A DNA stretch of 64,000 nt from Leptolyngbya sp. Cla-17 (GTDB lineage Bacteria; Cyanobacteriota; Cyanobacteriia; Leptolyngbyales; Leptolyngbyaceae), in contig NZ_JAEVYN010000001.1 in assembly GCF_016807185.1 (NCBI RefSeq), positions 1,734,781 through 1,798,780 on the forward strand, in the 5' to 3' direction. Below, piece by piece: positions 25,947 through 34,723 of this stretch. The first letter of the stretch is position 1. The number at the start of each line of letters is the position of its first letter. Position numbers and translations under genes: made by a program. The notes under the pieces are model-generated. The model saw only the letters and a program-made list of their open reading frames with translations, was not told the origin of the DNA and ran no database searches.

Positions 25947-26573
25947 ATGCGATTAAAACCATTCCCTATGCGAGTTCAGGGTGTATTCCCGCTAACTAAG
26001 CGATCGCCAAAAAAAGCGTTCTACTCTTTCACAAGGCGACTATTGTGGTTAACGATCCTCCTACCAATCTTGTGGATCAGTTATCGAGAAATCAATAACT
26101 ATTTTGTTGAACCACAAGCCATTTTTGTCTTGGGAGGAGCAACTGGACGAGAAGATTTCGCAGCAGAATTTGCCCAGCAGCATCCAGAGTTGCCCATATG
26201 GATTTCGGGTGGAAGCAACCCTGAGTATACCTACGGCATTTTTTCAGATGCAGGGATTAATCTCAAACAAATCCATATTGATCGAGAAGCGGTTGACACC
26301 GTGACCAACTTTACAACCCTTGTGGATAAACTAAAGGCAAAAGGAATCCACAGTGTTTATCTAATCACTTCCGACTATCACATGCGTCGGGCTAAAACCA
26401 TTGGCGAAATTATTTTTGGAAGTCGAGGAATTTATATTAAGCCGATCGCAGTCCACTCTGGTCAAACGGTTGAACCCTGGCAAAAAGCAGTTCGTGATGG
26501 AGGCAGGGCTATCCTTTGGGTTACCACTGGCTATAGTGGTTCAACCCTTAAACAGCATTTCCACTCTCACTAG
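25947..26573 (+). CDS. YdcF-family (DUF218) membrane-anchored protein
   Basis: A 208-residue protein with one N-terminal membrane segment (LLWLTILLPILWISY) followed by a DUF218 domain: AIFVLGGATGREDFAAEFA, PIWISGGSNPEYTYGIF, VDTVTNFTTLVDKLKAKG and YLITSDYHMRRA. The family includes ElyC/SanA/YdcF proteins tied to envelope integrity; the catalytic activity is undefined. Start ATG 25947; an in-frame ATG at 25968 is possible. Confidence 0.88.
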   Translation: MRLKPFPMRVQGVFPLTKRSPKKAFYSFTRRLLWLTILLPILWISYREINNYFVEPQAIFVLGGATGREDFAAEFAQQHPELPIWISGGSNPEYTYGIFSDAGINLKQIHIDREAVDTVTNFTTLVDKLKAKGIHSVYLITSDYHMRRAKTIGEIIFGSRGIYIKPIAVHSGQTVEPWQKAVRDGGRAILWVTTGYSGSTLKQHFHSH

Positions 26574-26628
26574 ACAGAGTGCGAGGTGAAGAATGAAGGA
26601 TCTCAAAAAAATGTTTTGCCTACCATTA

Positions 26629-26934
26629 TTAGGCAATCGTGTTGACGCTTGCTTCCTGCACTAATACATAAGGCTGCACGATAAGAGCTTGAAATCGCTT
26701 CGATTGATTTCGATTCCACTCGCTTAGATGCGAGGGAGAAGGCTTTTGGATGAGCGCCTCATCAATCCAACGCTGGATACAGGTGGCATCATCCGTAGCG
26801 ATCGCCACACCTACCTCTACTAGGTCAAGCCCTGAAGCTACCAAAATCACTACATCGCGACGAGCATGAGGAGCTAACCAGTCCCACTCTGCCTCATCCA
26901 GCGTTGCAGCCAACTCTGCTCGAAGATCGTTCAT
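26629..26934 (-). CDS. DUF2288 protein
   Basis: A 101-residue soluble protein. The family pattern is clear: LDEAEWDWLAPHARRDVVIL near the N-terminus, then GLDLVEVGVAIATDD and a C-terminal SKRFQALIVQPYVLVQE. No function is known for DUF2288. It converges with the YdcF gene. Confidence 0.85.
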   Translation of the reverse strand: MNDLRAELAATLDEAEWDWLAPHARRDVVILVASGLDLVEVGVAIATDDATCIQRWIDEALIQKPSPSHLSEWNRNQSKRFQALIVQPYVLVQEASVNTIA

Positions 26935-27192
26935 ATTCTAAGCTACGCCATTCTAACCAAAGTCTATTCGATACATCACACTCACAGCAATCTGTAAAGA
27001 TAAATTTCAAGCCAATCTGGGCAAATTCTACAGATTTTCGTACAAAACTGGTACTTTCACGGTCTGATTTGACGTAATACAAGCAGGTTATTCAAATCAA
27101 ATTCTGACTTCGGTGATTTAACGCTGGCATAGACCTTAAGATTATTGACATTCTGAACATGACAGAAACCTAATCTTGCATCTACTAAATCT

Positions 27193-27423
27193 ATGCGTCA
27201 CCTTACTATTGCTTTTTCTTTGTTAGCTATACTTTTTTCAGCATCTGAGCCAGCTTTTGCAGGGAGAGATGGAGTTCCGAGTCGTCGAGTTGGCGGCGGA
27301 AGCCGCTGGACACAACCCAACCTGAAGCAATCTTCTTCGGTTTACTCTAAATTGAGCGCGATGGCGTTTGCGTCCAGGAACAATTTACCACTCGCATTCA
27401 AGTTAAAGGCCATTTACGGCTAA
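27193..27423 (+). CDS. small secreted protein, DUF928-like N-terminal motif
   Basis: A 76-residue protein with a signal peptide (TIAFSLLAILFSASEPAFAG). The mature start GRDGVPSRRVGGGSRW resembles the N-terminal motif of cyanobacterial DUF928 proteins (compare PKRGIPGRREGAGTR in the DUF928 gene at 59174). The rest of DUF928 is absent, so it is a truncated relative or an independent small exported protein. It converges with the PLD lipoprotein gene. Confidence 0.55.
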   Translation: MRHLTIAFSLLAILFSASEPAFAGRDGVPSRRVGGGSRWTQPNLKQSSSVYSKLSAMAFASRNNLPLAFKLKAIYG

Positions 27424-27504
27424 AAGACCGATGCTCTTACCTTCCCATGACTCACTTGCCACAGGGTAAGACATGCTATGGAAAAGCATGAAGTAGCTTT
27501 TAAC

Positions 27505-27536
27505 CCAGCTTAAGGTGGTGTGTGAGCTTAAGCTGG
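27505..27536. terminator. 10-bp inverted repeat between convergent genes
   Basis: CCAGCTTAAG-(12 nt)-CTTAAGCTGG, exactly between the 76-residue gene and the end of the PLD lipoprotein gene. It is well placed for a bidirectional terminator but lacks a clear T-run. Confidence 0.5.
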
Positions 27537-27537
27537 T

Positions 27538-29295
27538 TCACCAGACGATTCTATCTTTAAGTTTTTCAAGCAACTTAGGACCTACACCAGAAACCCGATC
27601 AACGTCAGCTAAAGACGCAAATTGTTTTTGCTGACGGGCTACAATTATTCGCTTCGCCAAGCCGGGTCCGATTCCTGGCAGGGTCTCAAGTTCTGCTTGG
27701 GAGGCGCTATTTAAATTGATGCGGCGGTTTGCCTGTTTAGAGGTAACGCTGGTTTGTTGTGTTTTTTGAGTTGATTGGGGCTTGCCCGTCAATGACGATA
27801 GCGGTTGAGCAGGTTTTACTCGTTGTGGTGTGACAGCAGATACTGTTTTTTGGGGCAGTGGTCTGGGCGCGATCGCGGTCGTGACTGGACACTCTTTTGC
27901 TTGAGCTTCGACTTTCTTCTTAATCGCCGGGGGAATGCCCACAATGGCATTCGTGTAGAGACGCTCAAATTCTCGTTGATAGTGAGCTGCCACAACTGGA
28001 TTATGGATGATGAGTACGGTCTCATCGTTGCCATTATTAGCCGCATTCGTCCAGTTGTGAGAACCTGCAATTACAGTTTGCTGGTCTACAATCCCAAATT
28101 TGTGATGCAGCAAATCACCGGGTGGCATTCGAGGCACTCCTACGGTTGCGATCGCGGGCTTCCAGGGATGATTACTGGCTTCATATTTGCAATCTTCTGC
28201 CAACGTGATCCCCATCATGTCTAAGGCTTCGCTATATGATCGATACGCAAAACCCGGATCAATTAAGGCTTTGATCTCTACTTGACGCTGATGGGTTGGT
28301 TCGAGCAAATCCACCAATTGTTGATCAGAGAAGACAAATAGTGCCATAGACACTGATTTGCTGGCACTGCTCAAGGTTTGACCAATCAGCCCATTGCTAC
28401 TTTGTTGCCAAGACACTGAACGAGAGGTGGGAGAAAACTGCACCTTAACCTTCGTATTGCCTACCATCACTTGGCGCACTGGGCGAAAAGGCTTCTTTAA
28501 CCCAAACAGGCTGCTCGGCGGCTTGCCGCCCGGACCATCCCCCCACATGAGGTTGAATTCTTCAGTAAAGAGGGTCGCCAGTGCAGGACTCTGAATTTTT
28601 AGCAGGTTATTGGCATTGCCGCGACTGTTAGGCGATTTGAAATCTCCATGAACATCGCTGGTTGTGAAATTGGCGGAGGTAACAATCATCGTTTGACCAT
28701 CGACCACCACGAATTTATGGTGCATTAAGTTGCTGCCACTAGAACCATCAGCCGTATCGTCGATGCGGGGAACGTTTGCCCGATCTAGAACAATCAAAGC
28801 ATCTCGATTATTGATTTCATCTAGACTCAGTTGACCGTCCCCATTCTGGTCGATGATGCGACGCGTTTCTTCAGCCCGATCGCGATCGCGTTTTTCCATC
28901 CGATTCAGTTCTTCAGCAGTGAAAGAACTCAACGGGCGAGAGTAAGTATTTTCCAAAATCAGCCGTATTCGTACACCCGCCTTTTGCCGCTCTGCCATCG
29001 CTTGAGCAATTCCTGGTAAGCGAAATTCTTGAACCGCCATATCAACCGTTGACCGCGCGGACGAAATGGCATCAATAATTGCCTGCTCCAAATTATCCCC
29101 ATCTCGCGTTATCTGACGATAAGGCTCGGTATAGCTTGAGGCTGGTTCGTGATTGGTATAAACCTGAATTTGCTGGTCTTGCGGTAAAGGGCTAGGTCGG
29201 AGAATTTGCACTTCTTCCGACTGACAAGCCGAAAGACTAATTCCCAAAAAGGACAGCCAACAAATAGAGATATTCTGAATGGAATGAAGATTCAC
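27538..29295 (-). CDS. phospholipase D-like lipoprotein with EF-hand loop and C-terminal helix-hairpin-helix
   Basis: A protein of about 585 residues. The N-terminus has a lipobox (FLGISLSAC), so it is an envelope lipoprotein. Two PLD/HKD motifs follow: HHKFVVVDGQTMIVTSANF and HHKFGIVDQQTVIAGSHNW, the pair forming one PLD active site. Inside the first PLD half is a perfect EF-hand loop (DQNGDGQLSLDE). The C-terminus is a ComEA-type double HhH DNA-binding domain (INLNSASQAELETLPGIGPG, VSGVGPKLLEKL). This suggests an exported, perhaps calcium-dependent, DNA- or phosphodiester-acting enzyme. GTG 29295 gives a normal lipoprotein signal; a TTG at 29349 is the alternative. Confidence 0.85.
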   Translation of the reverse strand: MNLHSIQNISICWLSFLGISLSACQSEEVQILRPSPLPQDQQIQVYTNHEPASSYTEPYRQITRDGDNLEQAIIDAISSARSTVDMAVQEFRLPGIAQAMAERQKAGVRIRLILENTYSRPLSSFTAEELNRMEKRDRDRAEETRRIIDQNGDGQLSLDEINNRDALIVLDRANVPRIDDTADGSSGSNLMHHKFVVVDGQTMIVTSANFTTSDVHGDFKSPNSRGNANNLLKIQSPALATLFTEEFNLMWGDGPGGKPPSSLFGLKKPFRPVRQVMVGNTKVKVQFSPTSRSVSWQQSSNGLIGQTLSSASKSVSMALFVFSDQQLVDLLEPTHQRQVEIKALIDPGFAYRSYSEALDMMGITLAEDCKYEASNHPWKPAIATVGVPRMPPGDLLHHKFGIVDQQTVIAGSHNWTNAANNGNDETVLIIHNPVVAAHYQREFERLYTNAIVGIPPAIKKKVEAQAKECPVTTAIAPRPLPQKTVSAVTPQRVKPAQPLSSLTGKPQSTQKTQQTSVTSKQANRRINLNSASQAELETLPGIGPGLAKRIIVARQQKQFASLADVDRVSGVGPKLLEKLKDRIVW

Positions 29296-29507
29296 TGCTG
29301 TAGAAGTGTGAAGAACAGATGAAGAGTCAACTATTTTTATGATGCCCAATCACCTAAAAAGGTCACCAATGTTTGGGGCATCTGATTAAAAACGGCTGAC
29401 ATAAATCCCCTTGTACGCAAGAATGGTTGAAGCGATGCGATTCCCGTATGAATCGTTTCACAAATCGCAGCTATCCTTATTAAGCCTTTATATTTACTTT
29501 TTGACCG

Positions 29508-30557
29508 ATGGGATCAACGCGAGCACGGATTGCAATTGACGCGATGGGCGGGGATCATGCCCCCAATGAAATCGTTGCCGGAGCTTTGAGAGCGCAGGCT
29601 GAACTCGGTGTTGAAGTACTTTTGGTTGGCGACCCAGAGCAAATTGCAGCCTCAACGCCTGCCGCTTCTAACCTGTCTTCTTTAGAGATTGTTCCGGCCG
29701 AAGGCACGATTGAAATGGGCGAGGAACCCCTAGGTGCCCTCCGGCGAAAGCCAAAAGCTTCCATCAACGTAGCGATGGAATTAGTAAAAAATAAACGAGC
29801 GGATGCAGTTGTCTCGGCGGGGCACTCTGGTGCTGCGATGGCAGCGGCACTACTCCGACTTGGGCGTTTACAAGGCATTGATCGCCCTGCGATCGGGGCA
29901 GTTTTTCCCACAATGATTCAGGGAAAGCCGGTGATCATTTTGGATGTTGGAGCTAACGTAGACTGCCGACCCAAGTTTTTAGAACAGTTTGCCACCATGG
30001 GTTCCGTTTACTCTCAGTATGTGCTGGGAGTAGCAGAACCCAAAGTTGGACTGCTGAATATTGGTGAGGAAGCGTCAAAAGGGAACGATCTGGCTCTGCG
30101 AACTCATCAGCTTTTGCAGGAAAATCAGGCAATTTCCTTTATTGGCAATGCAGAAGGACGCGACGTACTGTCGGGTCATTTTGATGTGATTGTCTGTGAT
30201 GGATTTGTGGGAAATGTGTTGCTGAAATTTGCAGAAGCAGTTGGCGAAGTAGCACTGCAAATTTTGCGAGAAGAGTTACCTCAAGGGGTACGTGGCAAAG
30301 TTGGCACCTCTTTGTTGAAACCAAATCTGAAGCGGATTAAGCAGCGAATGGATCATGCCGAACACGGCGGTGGCTTGCTGTTGGGAGTAGCTGGCGTGTG
30401 TATTATTAGCCATGGTAGCTCTCAGGCTCCATCGATTTTTAATGCTGTGCGATTAGCGCGAGAAGCGTTTGATAACCAGGTTTTGGAACGAATTCAAGCA
30501 AACTATGTCGAGGCTAATCAGTTGCCAACGGTTAGTAGTTCGCAGGTAGATGGCTAG
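29508..30557 (+). CDS. plsX: phosphate acyltransferase PlsX
   Basis: A 349-residue PlsX, converting acyl-ACP and phosphate to acyl-phosphate for phospholipid synthesis. The signature IAIDAMGGDHAPNEIVAGAL opens the protein, followed by RRKPKASINVAMELVK, SAGHSGAAMAAALLRLGR, LDVGANVDCRPKFLEQFA and CDGFVGNVLLKFAEAVG. It starts a tight lipid operon: 18 bp to fabH. Confidence 0.96.
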   Translation: MGSTRARIAIDAMGGDHAPNEIVAGALRAQAELGVEVLLVGDPEQIAASTPAASNLSSLEIVPAEGTIEMGEEPLGALRRKPKASINVAMELVKNKRADAVVSAGHSGAAMAAALLRLGRLQGIDRPAIGAVFPTMIQGKPVIILDVGANVDCRPKFLEQFATMGSVYSQYVLGVAEPKVGLLNIGEEASKGNDLALRTHQLLQENQAISFIGNAEGRDVLSGHFDVIVCDGFVGNVLLKFAEAVGEVALQILREELPQGVRGKVGTSLLKPNLKRIKQRMDHAEHGGGLLLGVAGVCIISHGSSQAPSIFNAVRLAREAFDNQVLERIQANYVEANQLPTVSSSQVDG

Positions 30558-30575
30558 TTTAGAGCATGGGTTTGA

Positions 30576-31607
30576 ATGCCCTATCCCAGTGATGAGTGGA
30601 GCAAGGATTTGAAACAACCAGGAGTCGGGATTGCACTAACGGGTAGCGGCTCGGCGGTTCCAGCAATTTCGCTTAGTAACGACCAACTGAGTCAAATTGT
30701 TGAAACGTCGGATGAGTGGATCGCTAGCCGAACTGGAATTCGGCATCGGCGGTTAGCCTCTTCTACAGAGTCTTTGGCAGGGCTAGCGGCTCAGGCAGGA
30801 GAACGGGCGATCACGATGGCGGGATTGTCTGCCACTGACATTGATCTGATTGTGCTAGCAACTTCAACTCCCGATGATTTGTTTGGCACTGCATGTTTAG
30901 TTCAAGCAGAACTAGGAGCCAGTCGCGCTGTGGCGTTTGATATTACGGCTGCCTGTTCTGGCTTTGTGTTTGGGCTAGTCACAGTGGCTCAGTTTATTCG
31001 GACGGGCGCTTACCAAAATGTGCTGTTGATCGGAGCCGATATGCTCTCTCGTTGGGTCGATTGGGGCGATCGCCGTACCGCGGTGCTGTTTGGCGATGGA
31101 GCCGGAGCGGTGGTCATTCAAGCGAATGAGTGCGATCGCTTGCTCGGGTTTGAACTTCGCAGCGACGGCAACCAAAATAAATATCTCAATCTGTCGTATC
31201 AGCCTCAAGAGAAGGTATTGGCTGAGCAAGTGGCGATCGGTCAGGGCAGTTTTCAGCCCATCACTATGAACGGGCAAGAAGTGTATCGCTTTGCCGCGCG
31301 CCGAGTGCCTGAAGTGATTGAAAAAGCCCTTTTTCGCGCCGAAATTACGACTTGCGATGTTGATTGGCTGCTACTCCATCAGGCAAACCAGCGGATTTTA
31401 GATGCGGTGGCAGAGCGGCTCAACATCCCGCCAGAAAAGGTGATCAGCAACCTAGCGAACTATGGCAATACCTCCGCGGCTTCCATTCCTCTCGCTTTGG
31501 ATGAAGCCGTGCGAGAAGGCAAAATCAAACTAGGCGACACCCTTGTCACTTCTGGCTTTGGAGCCGGACTGACTTGGGGAGCCGCCGTTTTTCAATGGGG
31601 TAGATAG
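30576..31607 (+). CDS. fabH: 3-oxoacyl-ACP synthase III FabH
   Basis: A 343-residue KAS III that condenses acetyl-CoA with malonyl-ACP to start fatty-acid synthesis. The catalytic triad is visible: Cys in FDITAACSGFVFGL, His in WLLLHQANQRILDA, Asn in NLANYGNTSAASIPLAL. Also SDEWIASRTGIRHRR near the N-terminus. A ~15-residue N-terminal extension precedes the usual start region. It lies between plsX and fabD, with fabD starting one base after its stop. Confidence 0.96.
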   Translation: MPYPSDEWSKDLKQPGVGIALTGSGSAVPAISLSNDQLSQIVETSDEWIASRTGIRHRRLASSTESLAGLAAQAGERAITMAGLSATDIDLIVLATSTPDDLFGTACLVQAELGASRAVAFDITAACSGFVFGLVTVAQFIRTGAYQNVLLIGADMLSRWVDWGDRRTAVLFGDGAGAVVIQANECDRLLGFELRSDGNQNKYLNLSYQPQEKVLAEQVAIGQGSFQPITMNGQEVYRFAARRVPEVIEKALFRAEITTCDVDWLLLHQANQRILDAVAERLNIPPEKVISNLANYGNTSAASIPLALDEAVREGKIKLGDTLVTSGFGAGLTWGAAVFQWGR

Positions 31608-31608
31608 C

Positions 31609-32508
31609 ATGACGAAAACCGCATGGGTGTTCCCTGGGCAAGGATCTCAAGTCGTTGGCATGGGTAACGATCTGCTGGAGTTGCCGGAGGCTAAGGCGAT
31701 CGCGCAGCAAGCCGCTGACATTTTGGGTTGGTCAGTTGCAGAAATTTGCCAAAGCGCCGAAGATAAGCTCTCCCGCACGCTTTATACCCAACCCTGCCTG
31801 TATGTAGTGGAATGTTTGCTGGCAGACCAGATGAGAGCCAAAGGGCATCAACCCGCTTTGGTGGCAGGACATAGCTTGGGTGAGTATGTGGCACTTTATG
31901 TGGCGGAAGTGTTCAGCTTTTCAGCAGGATTGCAATTGGTCAAACGTCGAGCAGAACTAATGGATAGTGCATCGGATGGCATGATGGCGGCGTTGATTGG
32001 ATTCGATTGCGACCAGCTAACCCAACAAATTGAGCAAACTCCGGATGTGGTCCTAGCAAACGACAACAACGCTGGGCAAGTCGTCATTTCTGGCACCATT
32101 GCAGCGGTTGAAACCGTCTTGAACATCGTCAAAGCAAAACGCGCCGTTAAGCTCAACGTCAGCGGTGCCTTTCACTCGCCTTTGATGGCAGCGGCAGCAA
32201 CTGAGTTTCAAGCTGTTCTGGATCAAGTTTCCTTTAGCCCAGCAAAAGTGGCGATCTTGTCGAATGTTGATCCAACTCCTGCCACCGATGCGGCTGTATT
32301 AAAACAACGTCTGATTCAACAGATGACTGGATCGGTTCGCTGGCGAGAAATTTCCCTACAGCTACCCGAATTAGGGATTGAAACAGTGGTGGAGATTGGA
32401 CCCGGCAAAGTGTTGACGGGACTCATTAAACGCACCTGTCCCGATTTGATCTTAAAAAACGTCAGTAATCTTGGCGAAATTTCCACAGTAGTAGACAGTG
32501 AACCTTGA
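31609..32508 (+). CDS. fabD: malonyl-CoA:ACP transacylase FabD
   Basis: A 299-residue FabD, loading malonyl groups on ACP. It shows WVFPGQGSQVVGMG, the nucleophile elbow GHSLGEYVAL (Ser), the catalytic His in SGAFHSPLM, and GPGKVLTGLIKR near the end. The start is 1 base past the fabH stop, so translation is probably coupled. Product feeds FabH encoded just upstream. Confidence 0.96.
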   Translation: MTKTAWVFPGQGSQVVGMGNDLLELPEAKAIAQQAADILGWSVAEICQSAEDKLSRTLYTQPCLYVVECLLADQMRAKGHQPALVAGHSLGEYVALYVAEVFSFSAGLQLVKRRAELMDSASDGMMAALIGFDCDQLTQQIEQTPDVVLANDNNAGQVVISGTIAAVETVLNIVKAKRAVKLNVSGAFHSPLMAAAATEFQAVLDQVSFSPAKVAILSNVDPTPATDAAVLKQRLIQQMTGSVRWREISLQLPELGIETVVEIGPGKVLTGLIKRTCPDLILKNVSNLGEISTVVDSEP

Positions 32509-32592
32509 ATGAAGGATAGTGAGCAGGGGAAAATGGTTGGCAATAAACCGTCAACGATCGCCCTGCTTTTACTCTTTATTCGCTAGTTTCTT

Positions 32593-33228
32593 ATGGGCGA
32601 TCGCGAACCTTTCATTAATCTTGCGCTTTATCGTTTGCTTAAGTGGGCGGTCATCAGTCCTACCCTGCATACCTATTTTCGGGGAAAGATATACGGGGCT
32701 GAAAACGTGCCTCAAACAGGCAAGCTGATTGTGGTTAGCAATCATGCCAGCGATTTTGATCCAGTTTTTTTATCAAACTCTGTCCAGCGCCCGGTTGCCT
32801 ATATGGCAAAAGAAGAACTATTTCAGATTCCAGTCCTGAAGCAGGCGATCACGCTCTATGGTGCCTATCCCGTTAAACGGGGTTCTGCTGATCGCAGCGC
32901 CATTCGAGCCGCGCTTGCCTCTTTAGACCAGGGCTGGGCAGCCGGAGTTTTCATCACGGGCACCCGCACACCCGATGGGCGCGTCACCAATCCCAAGCTG
33001 GGAGCTGCCCTGATTGCTGCCAAAGCGCAAGCGCCACTCTTGCCCGTTAGTCTATGGGGGACTCACGCGATCGCCCAAAAAGGATCTTCTATTCCTCGCT
33101 CCGTTCCCATTACGATTCGTATCGGCAAAATCATCCCGCCGCCCACATCCAACGATCGCGAAGAATTGGAAACCGTGACTCAGCACTGTACAACCGCAAT
33201 TAATCAAATGTTGGATTTGGGCAGGTAG
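32593..33228 (+). CDS. plsC: 1-acyl-sn-glycerol-3-phosphate acyltransferase
   Basis: A 211-residue PlsC-type acyltransferase making phosphatidic acid. The HX4D motif is VVSNHASDFDPVFL; the second and third blocks are YPVKRGSADRSAIRAAL and VFITGTRTPDGR (usually PEGTRS), with the last block PVSLWGTHAI. Only moderately hydrophobic. It is the fourth gene of the lipid cluster, 84 bp after fabD; gene order matches cyanobacterial relatives. Confidence 0.92.
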   Translation: MGDREPFINLALYRLLKWAVISPTLHTYFRGKIYGAENVPQTGKLIVVSNHASDFDPVFLSNSVQRPVAYMAKEELFQIPVLKQAITLYGAYPVKRGSADRSAIRAALASLDQGWAAGVFITGTRTPDGRVTNPKLGAALIAAKAQAPLLPVSLWGTHAIAQKGSSIPRSVPITIRIGKIIPPPTSNDREELETVTQHCTTAINQMLDLGR

Positions 33229-33398
33229 GGAGAGTTGGGGATTGGGATCTCGGTGTCAGGAGTCGGGAGTTCGCGAGCGGGAGTTTGAAGTTGAAGTGTT
33301 CAGACTTATTGCATGGGGACTCCGCACTTTGCCACTCGCTATTTTTCCTGATTTCGTTATCCTATAGGGGTTGCCCGCCAAGAGTAAGATTCCTTGTT

Positions 33399-34601
33399 AT
33401 GACTGATCAACGTACCCGCATCTGCATTTTGGGTGGAGGCTTTGGAGGTCTCTACACGGCTCTGCGCTTAAGTCAGTTACCCTGGACAAAGCAAGAAAAG
33501 CCAGAAATTGTGCTGGTCGATCGCAGCGATCGCTTTCTATTTTCACCGCTGTTGTATGAACTCATGACCGGTGAACTGCAAACCTGGGAAATCGCACCAA
33601 CCTTTGAAGAATTGCTAACGGATACAGGCGTGCGGTTTCATCAAGCCACGGTTGCCAATATTGATCTAGAGGCGCAGCGAGTTCAGCTTCAGGATGGCGC
33701 AGACCTGACTTACGATCGCCTCGTGTTGGCGCTGGGCGGAGAAACTCCGCTAAATCAAGTATCCGGTGCCGTTGAGTATGCGCTGCCCTTTCGCACGGTG
33801 GCAGATGCCCATCGCCTAGAAGAGCGGCTGCGGGTTTTGGAAGAGTCGGATGCGGAAAAGATTCGAGTGGCGATCGTTGGGGGTGGCTACTCTGGGGTAG
33901 AACTGGCGTGTAAATTGGCAGATCGGCTGGGCGATCGCGGAAGACTCCGCTTAGTGGAGCTTTCGGATCAACTGCTGCGAACTTCGCCTGAATTTAATCG
34001 CACGAGTGCTGCTAAAGCGTTGCAAGATCGCTCCGTTTGGATAGACTTGGAAACTGCAATTGAGGAAATTACAACCGACACTATTGCTCTCAATTACAAG
34101 AATGCCGTCGATACTATTCCTGTGGATGTTGTCTTATGGACAGTGGGCACTCGTGTTGCAGAAGTGATTAGCGCCTTGCCACTGAAGAAGAGCGATCGTG
34201 GCAAATTGGTGCTGACGACTACGCTGCAAGTGGTTGACCAACCCAATGTATTTGCTTTGGGCGATTTGGCAGACTGCAAAGATGTAGAAGGGCAACAGGT
34301 GCCGCCAACAGCGCAAGCAGCTTTTCAGCAAGCCGATTATTTAGGCTGGAACCTGTGGGCATCGCTGACCGGAAGACCTGTACTCCCGTTCCGCTATCAA
34401 TACCTGGGTGAAATGATGACGTTGGGCACCGACAATGCCACGCTGACAGGTATGGGCATTAAGCTAGATGGATCGTTGGCAGTAGTTGCTCGACGGTTAG
34501 CCTATCTCTACCGGATGCCTACCCTGGATCACCAGCTTCGGGTCGGGCTAAATTGGATTACTCAGCCGCTTGTGTCTGCGATTGCAAGTTTTACTCACTA
34601 G
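33399..34601 (+). CDS. ndbB: type-II NAD(P)H dehydrogenase / demethylphylloquinone reductase
   Basis: A 400-residue two-dinucleotide-binding flavoprotein close to Synechocystis Slr1743 (NdbB) and plant NDC1, which reduces demethylphylloquinone and prenylquinones. FAD motif ICILGGGFGGLYTALRL at the N-terminus; NAD(P) motif VAIVGGGYSGVELACKL in the middle; second FAD contact VFALGDLADC; C-terminal YLYRMPTLDHQLRVGLNWIT as in NdbB. ATG 33399 is chosen over an in-frame upstream start, which would add 38 residues before the FAD motif. Confidence 0.88.
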   Translation: MTDQRTRICILGGGFGGLYTALRLSQLPWTKQEKPEIVLVDRSDRFLFSPLLYELMTGELQTWEIAPTFEELLTDTGVRFHQATVANIDLEAQRVQLQDGADLTYDRLVLALGGETPLNQVSGAVEYALPFRTVADAHRLEERLRVLEESDAEKIRVAIVGGGYSGVELACKLADRLGDRGRLRLVELSDQLLRTSPEFNRTSAAKALQDRSVWIDLETAIEEITTDTIALNYKNAVDTIPVDVVLWTVGTRVAEVISALPLKKSDRGKLVLTTTLQVVDQPNVFALGDLADCKDVEGQQVPPTAQAAFQQADYLGWNLWASLTGRPVLPFRYQYLGEMMTLGTDNATLTGMGIKLDGSLAVVARRLAYLYRMPTLDHQLRVGLNWITQPLVSAIASFTH

Positions 34602-34656
34602 TTCTTTGACGGTTGGCAGAAGCTGCAAAATACATCTAGATCATTATCTAATGAGA

Positions 34657-34694
34657 GAGCGATCGCTTTTTAAAATTTCAAAAAGCGATCGCTC
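34657..34694. repeat. 15-bp inverted repeat containing two HIP1 octamers
   Basis: GAGCGATCGCTTTTT (34657-34671), 8-nt loop, exact complement 34680-34694. Each arm holds GCGATCGC. It lies between convergent ndbB and the nucleotidase gene and could be a bidirectional terminator built from HIP1 sequence. Confidence 0.6.
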
Positions 34695-34723
34695 AAGTTT
34701 GCAGAATCAAGTCAACAGATTGA

